Positions 13,266 to 25,503 are shown, counted from the first letter of the stretch. The stretch is 64,000 nucleotides of DNA from Epiperipatus broadwayi (GCA_028023455.1 JAQFVV010012511.1:3040165-3104164); one strand, 5' to 3'. Made by a program: numbers and translations. Notes: generated by a model from the letters alone, not told the origin.

Positions 13266-13406
13266 TATAGTATACAATTATTATGAAGCTTGCTGATTCA
13301 CTAGGTCAGTATATGCATGTTTTACAATGAATTGAGACTGCTTGTATTAATTACTGTGAAATGTAAATGTGATAACAGTAAAAAATATTTTATAGAGAAT
13401 AAACGA

Positions 13407-13730
13407 CTAAACATCACATGATCACAATTTCTTATTCTTGTTCATAACTGTTATTAAAACAGGCAAAACTCTCCATACAGTAGAGCCACTCAGTGCAATC
13501 CAGAGTAATCAGTGGATGCCAAAAGCCTTGTGCATAAAATCCCTATTTAGTGCCTACTCATCCAATATAGCTAGAAACTAGTCTGAGGATACTGGATGAG
13601 CAGGCACTAGATAGGGATTTTATGCACAAGCCTTCTGGCATCCACTGATTACTCTGGCTTGCAATGAGTGGCTCTACTGTATGGAGAGCTTTGTCTGTTT
13701 TAATTACAGAAACTAGTTAATATGGTATGC
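13407..13730. repeat. family-1 foldback element (arms 13450-13568 and 13589-13707)
   Basis: Two arms of about 119 bp are reverse complements, with AGGCAAAACTCTCCATACAG at one end and CTGTATGGAGAGCTTTGTCT at the other. The spacer is about 20 bp. The 5' flank has the family terminus ACTAAACATCACATGATCAC at 13412. The spacer holds only GCTAGAAACTAGTC, the 3' half of the hammerhead core; the CUGAUGA half is deleted. Confidence 0.85.
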
Positions 13731-13857
13731 CATTCAGAAAAAGTTTTTTTATAAAAAAAATTATATATATTATTTATAATACTTCACTCATATACACTTT
13801 AATGCAATTAATTTTCTTAAAAACTTCTTCTTCTTCTTCTTCTACTAATATAGGAAT

Positions 13858-14215
13858 AATTATAGGAGATTTGAACAAGACTTTCAAGCTCCCTTCAGCT
13901 ATCCAGTCTATCTTATACAACTGATACACATGACTACATACATGTAAAAAAGATAAATGATCTTCAGCATACATATTTCATGCTGAACCAGCACTCATCA
14001 GATGGTCCAAATCAGCGTCTCCCACACATAAATATAATCAGTGCTTGGTTTATATTAAGATAACAAATCTTCAAGCTTTAATGAACAGGCTTTAATCTAC
14101 ACTCTCCAACTTTTCAGCCATCCATACCAATGAAAATCTGATGATGGAATACCAAATCTTTTTCAAAGGTGTGGGGCCATGTGTAATGGCTGTATGAGAT
14201 AGAGTGGAATAGTTA
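13858..14215. repeat. family-3 repeat element, copy 1
   Basis: It matches the elements at 34.57 and 58.49 kb over about 300 bp: TCAAGC..CCTTCA, ATACACATGACTACA, AAAGATAAATGATC, the hammerhead segment, TCTCCCACACATAAATATAATCAG and ACTTTTCAGCCATCCA. An imperfect right end includes TGTATGAGATAGAGTGGAAT. A short (CTT)n precedes it at 13825. Confidence 0.75.
13952..14015 (-). ncRNA. hammerhead ribozyme motif, family 3 copy 1
   Basis: Read on the minus strand. Stem I 5' strand (GGACCAT) is followed by the CUGAUGA box (13995-14001), stem II GUGCUG/CAGCAU closed by GUU, then GAAA and a 3-bp stem III AUA-UG-UAU. Position 17 is G here where the other copies have A, so cleavage should be impaired. The stem I 3' strand is degenerate. 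Type I topology (open stem I). Confidence 0.65.
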
Positions 14216-15190
14216 AAGAGAACTTGAAAATCTATCTAAACTCCAATTATATAAAATATACTTGTATTAAAATATTAATATAGGAATACCAAAGCCACAC
14301 AATGAATATAAGATTATCATATGATTGTCTAGATCAGCACTATTCAATCTTTGGTAGTCTATTTTCATAAATTGTATTCTTCATATTAGTAAAATGTTTG
14401 TAATCAATATGTTGCAATTATTTTAAGTTTATTTGTTTTAATTGTACATAACCTAATAATGGAACTAGAAGCAATTTTATAATACTATTAACAGACACTA
14501 TATATATATTTATATTTCAAAACACAAAAGATACAATAAACTGGAGTAAATAAACAACATATTATATATAAAAAAAATGTGCATTACTTTCTGTCATTAT
14601 TTAACTTTTTTTAACATACCCCTAAGTGTCCTAGTAAATATATCCCAGATTGGGACTCATTGGTCTAGGTAATATAATATGAAAAGAGTCATAAAATAAA
14701 TTTCAGATTTCCCTGTAAAAAAAAAAAAATTAAAAATCCAAATAATTCATATAGATAAATTTCAAAAGCAGATAAATAATGCTATACAGCATTAAGCTTA
14801 CTTAAGGAAGATAGAGTGTAATACAATAGTTGATTCAAACATTAAAAAAAAATTTCAATATCATGTCAGATATGGATCATACTTCTCAGATAAAGTAAAG
14901 AAAAGGTTTAAGAATTTTGTATTCAGTCAGGATTTATTTTCTTGCTCATTTAATTCTATTCATGATATTTCATCACACAGTGCACTTTGGGCATTCAAAA
15001 AGTTCTAATATAAAATGTCTAATATGTTTTATATTCAGATTTTAGACTTGGTTGGAATAAAACCTATTTTTTCAGTAACCATTTTAATCTTAGAGTGTAT
15101 TAATCTATGATCTATCCAATTATCTGCACTTGTAAATGCTAATACAATATGAGCTCTAATATTCTGACTCTTTAACTATAATATAATCAT
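14216..15190. other. AT-rich intronic DNA
   Basis: No coding or repeat structure recognised apart from A-runs near 14718 and 14844. Confidence 0.5.
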
Positions 15191-17560
15191 TTAACTCAAC
15201 ATAATACTTCTTTCCTTAACTTGAATATAAAAAATAATAGTAATGGAACACTATTCTGGAAAGACTGGAAATTTAATAAAATATTATTTCTAAGTATTGC
15301 TTTCAACCAGATCAGTCATATTCATAGAATTACTATAAGTTTATACAAATAGAATTATATAAATTGCTAATTTATATATACCATTTATTTGATAATGCAA
15401 TGCATGAATCTTTCTTGTTTATTGCATTGATGTTACTTGCAATAAATCATGCTTCTATATTTTCTTTTTCGATTATTGCACTCAGTGCTAACAACTTTAG
15501 TATTAAGAGGATCAAAATTGTGGTCAGACTTCATTTAATGTTCTAAAAATATAGATTTAATATTAGACTGTTTTAGCATATATATATATATATATATTTG
15601 TGTTGTGCTAATCTTGTAGTGTAGTTGACATGAGACTCGCCATAATAAATTGCATTACATGTTGGTTCATTATATTCAATTTATAAACTATTTGGAAAGC
15701 TTGGTTCGGAGATAATTTACCTTTAGTATTGTTCAAAATTTGATTAAGATTAGGAGGGATTTTAAAACTAATATTGAAATTGTTTGAGCAGATTGTTTTC
15801 ATCATTTTAGATATAAAAAGGAAAACTGACCCAAATATTCCTAGTGTTTAAAGATGAATAGAATATTTTAAGAGTTTTATTTAATACAATAATATTATAT
15901 CCTGAATTAACTAAGTTTTTTATATAGTTTTCAATATTGTATTTTCTGACTGTTTCAAGCCAGAAAAATTTGTGTGAAATTGGAGTATAAGAATGTGGTG
16001 AATTACACCATGAACATTGATGTGATTTATAATCATTTTATAATTAATTTTCTGAGGTTGAATGTTAAATATACATATCTAAAAACATACCATTTGATGT
16101 AACTTCATTTTCTATAGTCCAAACTAAAGAAAATAAATGAGATAATGCTTTCTTTATATCAATAATTGTTTTTCTTTAGCATAGATAAGAACATCATCTA
16201 CATAGTACATATACAAAAATGATGTTACTGCAATGAACATTTTTGAAATAACTGTTAATTCAAATTGGTAAGAACTAGACTACAAATTATTCCACTTAAT
16301 GGTATTCCCATGGGCCATCTGTGTTCCATTGTATAAAATTCACCATTGAAAAAAGCTGTAATGCCCCCCTTCATCCATTTAAGAACATCAACAATAAAAA
16401 TTAAATTAATTAAAATGTCATGAATTATATTAATAGATAACTGTTATGATACTGAACCATAAAGTTCCATGAAGGAAGTTTATTGTTAAGGTTATACATT
16501 TGTGAATTTAATATTTGTGCACATTCAAATAAAGATTTTATAGAAAATTTTCCAAAACCAACTTGATCAATTAATTTAGCAGACTTATAAAAGTATGCAC
16601 CTTCAAAATCAATTAAAAGTCTAAGAGGTTGATTTTTTTGTGTGTGCATTTTTATGTTTGTAAAAATTCTAGGAGGAATAGCCACTGTTGGATAAATCTT
16701 TTTATATTCAAATTTATTAATTGCTTTGTTTTGATAATGTCTTAATATTGAAACAATAAATGTTCTAAAAATTTAATTCTTTCATTCTTAATAGTAATAG
16801 TTTTTGTTGTTTTCAATGCTGTTTTAAACATAACTCAATAAAATACTTCTTTCCTTAATTTGAATATAAAAAATATATTTATAAAAAATATATATATTTA
16901 TAAATATAATTTTTTATATTTCCAACTTTGCTATTAATTTTTGAGAATTGTCTTCTAATTTTGTTTCTAAATATATAATTTAAAAATCTATATTTAGTAT
17001 TTGAATAACATTATATATATATAATTTTTTTATTCCTAATCTTAATCAAATTTTGAACAATACTTGAAATAAATTATCTCCAAACCAAGCTCTTTAAATA
17101 ATTTATAAAATTAAATGTAATGAACCAACATGTATTTCAATTTATTACGGTGAGTCTCATGTCAACTGCTACAAGATTAGCACAACACACACACACGCAT
17201 ATATATAAATGTTCTAAAACAGACACTAATATTAAATCTATATTTTTAGAACATGAAATGAAGTCTGGACACAATTTTAATCCTCTTAATATTAAAGTCA
17301 TTTGCAGTGAGCACAATGATCAAGAAAGAAATTATAAAGAGGCATGTTTTATTGCAAATACATCAATGCAATAAACAAAAAAGACCTTGTGCATTGCATT
17401 ATCACAAAATGGTATATATAAATTATTAATTTATAAATCCTATTTATATAAACTTATAATAATTCTATGAATATGACTGACCTGGTCAAAAGCAATGCTT
17501 AGAAATATTTTATTAAATTTATAATCTTTCCAGAATAGGGTACTTTTACTATAATCAATT
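15190..17560 (-). mobile_element. decayed Penelope-like element with inverted partial copy
   Basis: Minus-strand frames between about 16800 and 15360 give Penelope-like RT and GIY-YIG-region text, broken by stops. An ORF at 16425-16685 contains IPPRIFTNIKMHTQ and LLIDFEGAYFYKSAKL. A PLSGIICSLVL segment follows near 16290, then YVDD-like MYMM. Near 15800-15600 is the C-terminal block ..NLNQILNNTKGKLSP. Bases 17025-17430 on the plus strand repeat the last ~400 bp (EHEMKSGHNFNPL, EHNDQERNYKEA) in inverted orientation relative to 15360-15800. In addition, ATACTTCTTTCCTTAA occurs in direct orientation at about 15206 and 16843. Terminal direct plus inverted partial copies are typical of Penelope-like insertions. 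Confidence 0.65.
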
Positions 17561-17800
17561 AAATGTCATTACTTTGAGCATGGATACATCCATATTCCTT
17601 AATAATAATTTTGCTACTTAAACAAATTGTGATACTCAATTTAAGTGTTATGAAGAAATTTAATACTAGCAGATCATTTGGATTTGCAGCACTAGTACCA
17701 TTATTCCCAACAACTTTTGGTCAAGTCTACTAATAGTACTAACATGTGCAATAATATCCCCATACAATCTCTTAATGGTTGTGCTGTAGTAGTGTTATTT

Positions 17801-18606
17801 CACTAAACATTACATGATCACCATCTCATATGAGCACATAATTGTTGTAAACAAAGGCAAAACTCCATACAGTAGTGCCACCCTGTGCCAACCAGAGTAA
17901 TCAATGGATGCCAGAAGGCTTGTGCATAAAATCCCTATCTAGTGCCTACTCATCCAATATCCCCAGACTAATTTCTGGCTTGTGGCCATCATCAGTGAAG
18001 AGCCTTGGATCTGAGAGCACTGCACCTAGATCTTAGGATCTGATGCAACCCTCCAGCAGCCACCTTTTAACTCTACTTTACTACAAAACTTGGAGAATGA
18101 AATTGAAAAACATAATAATATTTTCAATCTAAGCTCAATAGCTTATATAGTCATATGGGTCTGAACTCAATTCAGCACCCATACATTTTGGTGTCTTTGG
18201 CTCTTAAACAACCATAGCCACCATTATCCTATTAGGCAGGATGAGTAGGCACTAGATAGGGATTTTATGCACAAGCCTTCTGGCATCCATTGGTTACTCT
18301 GGTTGGCACAGGGTGGCACTACTGTATGGAGAGTTTTGCCTTTGTTTACAACAATTATGTGCTAGTATGAGATGGTGATCATGTGACTTTAATGGTTTAA
18401 CACCAATCCTGCCTAATAGGATAATGGTGGCTATGGTTGTTTTAGAACCAAAGACACCAAAATGTATGGGTGCTGAATTGAGTTCAGACCCATATGACTA
18501 TATGGCCACAAGCCAGAAACTAGTCTGGGTATATAGGGATTTTATGCACAAGCCTTCTGGCATCCATTGATTACTCTGGTTGGCACAGGGTGGCACTACT
18601 GTATGG
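17801..18606. repeat. family-1 composite foldback element with 13-bp flanking repeat
   Basis: The first boundary arm (17818-17950) is reverse-complementary to about 18235-18385. Further nested inverted segments are present: GTATGGGTGCTGAATTGAGT at about 18465 is antiparallel to sequence near 18185. The element starts CACTAAACATTACATGATCA and ends CACTACTGTATGG. AGTAGTGTTATTT (13 bp) lies directly outside both ends, at 17788-17800 and 18607-18619, as a target-site duplication would. There is no ORF. It carries one hammerhead at 17941-18021 and a truncated second (18510-18535). Confidence 0.85.
17941..18021 (-). ncRNA. hammerhead ribozyme motif, family 1
   Basis: Minus-strand order: an AGTGCTCTCAG...CTCTTCA 5' strand of stem I, CTGATGA (17989-17995), stem II TGGC-CACAA-GCCA, GAAA, tiny stem III ATTAGT, then C17 at 17966. 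Cleavage is predicted between 17966 and 17965. The 3' strand of stem I starts TGGGGATATTGGAT. The stem I inner helix pairs CUCUUCA with UGGGGA (with G-U pairs). An internal loop follows, then AUCCAA with UUGGAU, then AGUGC with GCACU. All core residues (CUGAUGA, GAAA, U16.1, H17) are intact. Type I, very short stem III, as in Penelope-like and retrozyme hammerheads. Confidence 0.85.
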
Positions 18607-18619
18607 AGTAGTGTTATTT

Positions 18620-20408
18620 ATTAATGAATAAAACCTTTACATCTCAATTTAATGTTGGAGGTTGTGCACTTTATTAATAATCATTGATATAACTGAGAAA
18701 CCATGTTTTAACACTGTTAGCCTTTTTTTGATAAATTAATGAATTCCAAAACTAGATGATACTAAATTAGACCTTACAGCAAATCCAATACTATGCATTT
18801 TCCTTTCACTGGCTGATCTGCACTTCCAAAAAAAAAATATATGTAGTCATATATCTGTTTCATTAAACTTCCTTTTTCTAGAAAATGAATAAATCTTGAC
18901 AATTCTTTAGTCAGCCATACTGTCTTCAATTCCACTTTTGAACAGTTTTCATTTTTAAATAAAATTTGCACATTCTATATATCTATATTTAGAAAATAAT
19001 GAGATTATAATACTTTCCTTTAACACTACCACTGCCTTTTGTTTTATTACTACTACTGATATTATTATTATTTCTATTACAGTAATGAATAATTTTCTAG
19101 GCACAACAACCTAAACCAGTCTATATAAGATGGGCCTTTTTAGACATTTTTTTGGTCCCATCCACATCTATGGTTGGGATATGACCCTTATAGGGGTTGC
19201 CTAAACATACAATCTTTACCCAGCTGAAACTCTTATTTCAAATCCAGTACCAACATGACTCATTGATGTTGCATTGCATACTGTTAAATCACAGCTACGC
19301 ACTGCCAGCTTTCCTCTAATTACTTTTTTAATTCTTGAAGGTTTGAGTTAAAAAAAGATGAAAAATGAAATTGGAGTCAGAAATATTATGAAGGTAGTTA
19401 GAAAATGGTTGCACAAATATATAATCCCATTGTTATGGTTAATGTTAAAAAAATAGTATGAGAATCTCACGTGTACTAGGCATTACATTAATTTAAATGA
19501 CTAAAGAAAGAAAAATGAGAGATAGAGAAGTTTGTTTGTATAACAGAGAGTACCTAGTCTTTGATAAACCAACATCCTATTCTGCAAGGCAGGAGATAAT
19601 CTTGAGCAATCACTATATATTTGTTATTCACAGTTAAACCTCATATATAAAGATCATTTCAGTATCATCCATCTGTAGAACCTATCAGTAGCCTGCAGTG
19701 AACATATGTATTTATTTACTAAAATAATGGTAAAAAGAAGGGCAGGTGGAAGGAATATATATATATAATTGATATATGTCTATTACATTTATATTATATC
19801 AATAATTAACTTACATTATAAGAATTTATATTTTATTGTATTTTATTAATTATTAATATTTTTTACATTATAATGATGATATAAATTTTTATATGCTGAT
19901 ACTTTTAGGTTTTAATAATATAGGTTTCTGTAGAATATATGGAAAAAAATGTATTTTCGATTAACAATACAGAATAACAGAAAACTATAATTCAAGTAAT
20001 TTAATAAAATTATTAAGCTAGATAAATGCAAACAATTCATTTATTGTTCAGCATAGATATTTATTGTCAAATTAGCATAAAGGAAAGTAATAATAATAAA
20101 AATTGTTTTAAAGCTATACTGCTATTGACATTTTATTTGGTCTGGTATTTTATCTATATGAATCATCTAATTATATATGTGTGTGTGTAAAAAACAATTA
20201 TGGCATCAGTAAATAGAAGTTAAAATATTTTTTTGTATTTGAAATTGTCAATAAATAATAGACAAAGGTCTTCAGTTTTGTGAATATTAATATTTTGCTT
20301 AATTTTCTTCATATGATTTTTATTTCTAGCATTCTATATCACAAGGACAAAAATAATTTTAAATATTGGAGTTTTAATATTACTAACAATTCTAAAAGTA
20401 TTACTTAC
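18620..20408. other. AT-rich intronic DNA
   Basis: No exon or element recognised. The 65-codon minus ORF at 18774-18971 has no recognisable family. Small GC-richer segments at 19080-19320 give no coherent frame. Confidence 0.45.
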
Positions 20409-20525
20409 ATTGTAAGAATTCTCCATGTCTATTGGTCTTTTAGGTTCTAACTGGTGCAAAAGTGGGACATGTCGAGGAACACTAACACCAAACTTTTTTT
20501 CTGGGAAAAACACACCTAAATTTGC
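20409..20525 (-). CDS. SAXO4: SAXO4/PPP1R32-like, third coding exon
   Basis: Internal exon of 117 nt (39 codons, phase 0 at both ends), with acceptor TTATTATTAG ending at 20526 and a strong donor GTAAGT at 20408. It encodes ANLGVFFPEKKFGVSVP followed by RHVPLLHQLEPKRPIDMENSYN. The VPLLHQ block with a following acidic ME/REN motif is the clearest signature of the SAXO4/PPP1R32 family (vertebrate REVPLLHQQQ...ERENF, from memory). The preceding intron is about 8.3 kb and contains a Merlin element, a Merlin-like MITE and an RTE fragment. Confidence 0.88.
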
Positions 20526-22260
20526 CTAATAATAATTTAATATGTATTACTATAAATCAACTGTGTCAAAAATAAAGAATGAATAATAATCTAATAAATA
20601 AAATCTCTATTTTCAAACAGAAACTTTGTTTTCCAACAAAACCGATTATTAAATAAATATTTAAAAGGTGCTTACAACTAATACATTTCTCCAAATATGT
20701 TTATATTATTACAAGTTTACATAAAAGATACTCTTCACAAACTTTTCTTTATTTTACATTTGAAAAATTTACTGTAGATGAGTATTTGAATACCAAATAA
20801 CTATGCATATATACATAATTTTTGAATGAAAATTTTGTGTATGTGACTTTGTCTATTTTACCTAGTGGTAGTATTGACACTTAAATCTTCTTGAAAGACA
20901 CACTGATCTACTGAATTTCTTCATTGTTTAATTTGAAGCTGATCAGAAATTCTATAATGCTGTTTCAGTATGACCATAAGATATTTCCTTAAGAATTAAT
21001 GCTTTCTTTAGATGTATAGTTTAAACCGTTTTTTTTTCTTTTATTTTATTTTTAAAGTACATTGACTGAAAACAAAAAACGTACATTTCTCCCCCTAATA
21101 ATATTTTTCTAGAGAACATTTAAAGTTTCTAGTTGTCTTCAAAATACACAATAAGAAAATATAACAGATAACATATTCTAGAAAATTTAGCACAGATGAT
21201 AGTATGAATCATGATAATTTTCACATATATATTTGGTGTTTCCCATTCAAAAATTCTATGCAAATATTTTTTATTCATGAAAATAACTAAATAAACATAC
21301 ACACTTTCATATATATATTATATAAGTTAATTATAATTTATACCATCTATAGAAACTCTTATGAAATTTTCAAATGGCAATATTTAATGAATCAACTAAT
21401 CTTCACTGGACTTATGTCTTTATCATAACAACATCCAATACTATTAGCAATCTAGAAATCAAATGACACACCATCAAAAATGGCAATAGAATTTCTAATT
21501 AAACACCATTACAAAAAATTGTATTGCTGCTTGATGGAGAGTAAATTTGTTTCTAAGATACTTATGATGTCGGTTAAGATAGTAATATACTTCTAGCAGA
21601 TATTTATTTTCTTTCATCAAGCTTACCATTTGAAGATTTGTAAAATATATATATATTATAGATGATTTAAAGTAGTAAATTAACTTATATAATATCGCTG
21701 CCTATTTCTGTGATGTTTAACTAATTATTATATATATGAATGCATATAGATAAGTTGTTGTATAAAGATTCAGAATTTTTTTCAAAGTATGTTATGAAAA
21801 GTTTGCATCATTTACCACCAGACAATTTAAGTGCAATCCATATTTTTGCATGAAGCTATATTTGTTACAATTATATATAAAAAAGAAAGTATTTACATCA
21901 CGTGATGCAGATAATAAATTGCGTTCGTTGCATTCAAGGAAATGAAATAGTTTTTGTTTAATTTTATGGTGAACATTATAATGAGAAATTTGTGTGTTTA
22001 AAGTATTAAAAGATGAAAAATTAAAAAAAGAAAAGGAGAATAGTTAGGAAATAGATAGATAATGCTTTCTATTTGTTTTTCATATAAAATTGTGGTATCA
22101 AAAATGTTCATTGTTTGTCAATATTTTGGAGAAAAATGGAAATTTGTAAATAAAATGATTAGAACAGTGATTGTATTTAATATTGTTACCTATTTATAAA
22201 ATAATTTATTGATAAAATTCTTTAACAATATTTTTTATAAGGATTTTCTAATACAATGAT
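20526..22260. other. AT-rich intronic DNA
   Basis: Nothing recognised in either strand between the third SAXO4-like exon and the repeat fragment at 22.27 kb. Confidence 0.45.
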
Positions 22261-22271
22261 AACATATATAT

Positions 22272-22560
22272 TGTAACCGGACAACAACCAACCCAACTCT
22301 TGGTTGATTTTATTTCCTGATGAGCATATTGCAGGAAGGAACTATCGATTGGCATTCCCCAATGCAGATGTCACCCCACCTATAACAATATTTCCTGCTC
22401 ATCAGAGGATGTAGCACCATAGAGACTGGAAACATCTAGAAATTTATGTTTGATTTCCCAAACGGTGCCATTAGAGTTCCATCTCACTAAAACCTTACTT
22501 ACCATTGTCTGATTATGCTGGACATAGCTCAGGGGGCATGAGATTCTTGTGAGCAGGATG
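22272..22560. repeat. GC-richer repeat fragment with TTTCCTG..CATCAG inverted motif
   Basis: A compositionally distinct ~290-bp patch. ATTTCCTGATGAGCATATTG at about 22311 and, inverted, ATTTCCTGCTCATCAG at 22389 form a short inverted pair. The minus strand reads CTGATGAGCAGGAAA, which has both hammerhead boxes but no room for stem II, so it is at best a degenerate relic. Probable interspersed repeat of unknown class. Confidence 0.35.
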
Positions 22561-22755
22561 CAATGAATGATTAGTGATGCAAAAAGGAACGAAACAACTA
22601 AAATTAATTTTTAATAACAACAATTTTATTAACAATAATTATTGATAAGTCCTTCCAATAGAATTCATCATTTGTATCAAATGAAAACTCATTTCAGTCC
22701 ATCTTGTGTGAAGAAGTCAAAAAGCTTTTTTATCAAGTATATGAATACATAGGTT

Positions 22756-23060
22756 TTATCACTTTATTCAGATTTGCTTTATTCCGATATGCATATAGGC
22801 CTTTATAATTCATTATCATTTGATTATTCTAATATATAACCATTTCATGTTTGTAGATAATTACTATTCAGTCAAACATAGACATAGATCTTATCACTTT
22901 ATCCAGATGTGTATTATTCAGGTAAGCATTTATACATTTATAAATCATCATCGTTTAATTATTCTGATATACAACAATTTTATGTTTGTAGATAATTATT
23001 ATTCAGTCAGATATATAACAATTTTATGTTTGTTGATAACTATTATTTAGTCAAACATGG
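22756..23060. repeat. imperfect tandem repeat, period ~135 bp
   Basis: TTATCACTTTAT(T/C)CAGAT begins units at 22756 and 22891, each running through an ATTATTCTRATATAYAACMA segment to GTAGATAATTAYTATTCAGT. A third partial unit ends with GTTGATAACTATTATTTAGT. The 76-codon ORF across it is repeat-derived. Confidence 0.75.
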
Positions 23061-23265
23061 AAGTATATTTTTACACATAAGTTTGTTGTCAGTCATTCCA
23101 TATTTGTAGAACATTTATAATTTTGAACATATAATGCAATTAATGTTTTCATATTATTTCATTAATTTTCTATTGTTAACTTATTATAGAATTAATAATT
23201 GATAGGTGAAACATTATTACTATTATAGAATTAATAATTGAATTATTTTCTAATGCTTACCTTGC

Positions 23266-23350
23266 TGTTTCTCAAAATAATAGGGAGGGTATTGAATTTG
23301 AACTGCACTAAAGACTTGGACAGGCACTGGAGGATTACTTCATGGTAGTG
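23266..23350 (-). other. orphan exon-like segment with strong donor
   Basis: The minus strand reads PPVPVQVFSAVQIQYPPYYF then EKQQ, ending AGCAAG|GTAAGC, a near-consensus splice donor at about 23265. An upstream ACCATGAAG could serve as acceptor. The reading phase does not fit between the neighbouring SAXO4-like exons, whose phase is 0, so it is not an ordinary exon of that gene. It could be a cryptic or alternative exon, or part of an unrecognised repeat. Confidence 0.2.
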
Positions 23351-24698
23351 GATAGAGAGAAAATGGGCTAACCATCCATATTACACTGATTCTTCACGGA
23401 ACTGCTTGATGGTTTAATTCACTTTTCCAGTAATCTCAAAATTCGTAATAAAAAATTGTTGTCTTTCGTGATTTTCAAATACAGAATAATAATCCAACAA
23501 TCATCTCTCTCAAAAAATAATATTGTCTGTCTTATTTTAATCTGAATTCTCCAGCCTATTTATACTTTTTCTCTCTATCAGAACAGATTCACTGATGTGC
23601 ATGCTGAATCCAAATGGTTTTTAGTATGTTTTCATCCATGTTTGTGCCATTAATCCCAGTTCATTGGACAGCTCTTTGACAGGAACAGACTATTTTTATT
23701 TATCTGTTTAGGTGTTTTCAAATTTTTAATTAATTTTCTTTTGCCTGTAGCAATGACTTGATATCTACAGTTATTCAGCTTTACAAATTATTCTTCTGAA
23801 ATATAGAATGAGTTGAAAGCAGTAAAGAGACTTTTTATTTAAATGATTTTTAACTTTGAATTTAAAGACCTATACTTTCTTTAATTGCAAATATAAATGT
23901 GTTCGCTTTTCTTTTTTTTTTTTCATTTTAAAAAGTTGAATTTATCTTTTAATTTGACCAAAACATCATTTCCAATTGCAGTCAAATTTCATTATTTCTT
24001 CCTCTTCTTTAAAATATTTAGTATAATTAATCTTTTTTTTTATTTTTGAAATATTGCTAGTCTGATTTAACTTACACCTATGTCATTTTAATTTGGGAGG
24101 GGGGATCTTTTAAATATATACGTGAAACAGTGTATCTGTTTCAATATATACCATCTCCATCACAATCTCATCTTAAATATAGACTAGGTATGCCAATTTA
24201 ACTAGTAAAGCAATAGATGATAAATAGGTATTTAGCTATTATTAGTCAAATGATAAATTTGTCCTAAGATTGACTGGATTAATGTTGATATTTTTATTGT
24301 TAAATATAATTGTAATCCCTAGTGATAAAAGAGTAGAGAAGTTATAATCTTCTTTACCCATAATTACTTCTATCTTTCATTATCAATCTTATATTTTATA
24401 GATATCCTCAAAGATAAATTAACTTTATCTTTGACATTCAAAATAATTATGTGTAATATTTTATTATCTCACTTCTTTATTGAGGTAAACATGCTTTTTA
24501 ACTAAAATTTTATTAAACAATATTCATATTTTTTTCTTGTTCTTAAAGTTTTCCATTTTTCATTGGCATATTGTGAAAGATAAGTTCTTGTGTGGGCTTT
24601 AAAAACCCAATTATGTATGATTTTTTAAAAAAATGTTAGCTCACTATGGAGTTATTTTAAAAGCAAAATATTTATTTTCAAGCAATTAAGTATTAAAT

Positions 24699-25130
24699 CT
24701 ATTTACACCCCAATACTATGATTGTTATACTATGAATTCTTTTTTTGAGAAAAATGTTAAAAGGAAATGGACATGAAAGCATCCAAATGAAGGGACAGCA
24801 GAATTGGATTATATTTTGCCTAACAGAAAATACATATTTCAAGATTGTAATGTTGTTAATAAATTTAACACAGGAAGTGATCATTGATTAGTAAGATGTA
24901 AGATATGTGTTATTGCAAAACTAGAGAGACAAAAATTATTAAGAAAAACAATATTTACAGTTGATACTCCTAATCTTCAGAAACATTCTAATGAATTTAA
25001 ATTAGAACTTACAAATTGGTTTCAAGTATTAGTAGATTTTGAACATGATTCAGATTTGAGTGAAATTAATATGAAAATAACCTGAAAAAAATCCTAAACT
25101 TTAATTAAAGCTGAAAAAAGTTTTAAATTT
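24699..25130 (+). mobile_element. RTE-type LINE fragment (endonuclease C-terminus)
   Basis: The plus-strand frame reads NSFFEKNVKRKWTWKHPNEG followed by TAELDYILPNRKYIFQD and GSDH. This is the C-terminal part of an AP-like endonuclease of RTE/BovB-type elements (WTW..PN..E.DYIL...SDH). The same segment recurs in the RTE at about 45.2 kb. It is truncated on both sides and breaks after the SDH. The minus-strand ORF over it is a shadow. Confidence 0.7.
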
Positions 25131-25135
25131 TACTT

Positions 25136-25200
25136 AGTCAGAATTTGAACCAGGTAAAATACAAGGCATATGGATACACTGCTATATCTTAAGTCTTATA
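25136..25200 (-). repeat. tRNA-like sequence (possible SINE head)
   Basis: The minus strand has TATAGCAGTGTATCC, CCTTGTATTT and GGTTCAAATTC in tRNA-like spacing (A-box-like, anticodon-like TGT, B-box). It directly follows the RTE fragment. Stems are poor. Confidence 0.3.
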
Positions 25201-25503
25201 TATATATATATATTTAAGTTTCATGTATTTAGTAGAATATACATACAGTTTGTAAAAATAACTTTTATAAATCATTTTCAGATAATAATAAAAAAATCAT
25301 GTCTACAATAGACAAAAGCATGAGGTTATAACAAATTCTATAATATTATGTCGGAAATGCCATCACTAATTTAAATTTATTTCTTGCATTATAAAAATTC
25401 ATGAAACATTTGACATGAAGTAAGACATTTTTTAAAAATTTCCAGTAGGCTTTCATTACTTTAGTACTATACTTATGCATAGTGTTAAAACAATATCAAA
25501 TAA

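Noticed and set aside
22311-22405. Hammerhead ribozyme around CTGATGAGCAGGAAA
   Set aside because: Only four bases separate the two core boxes, too few for stem II, and no stem I partner was found.
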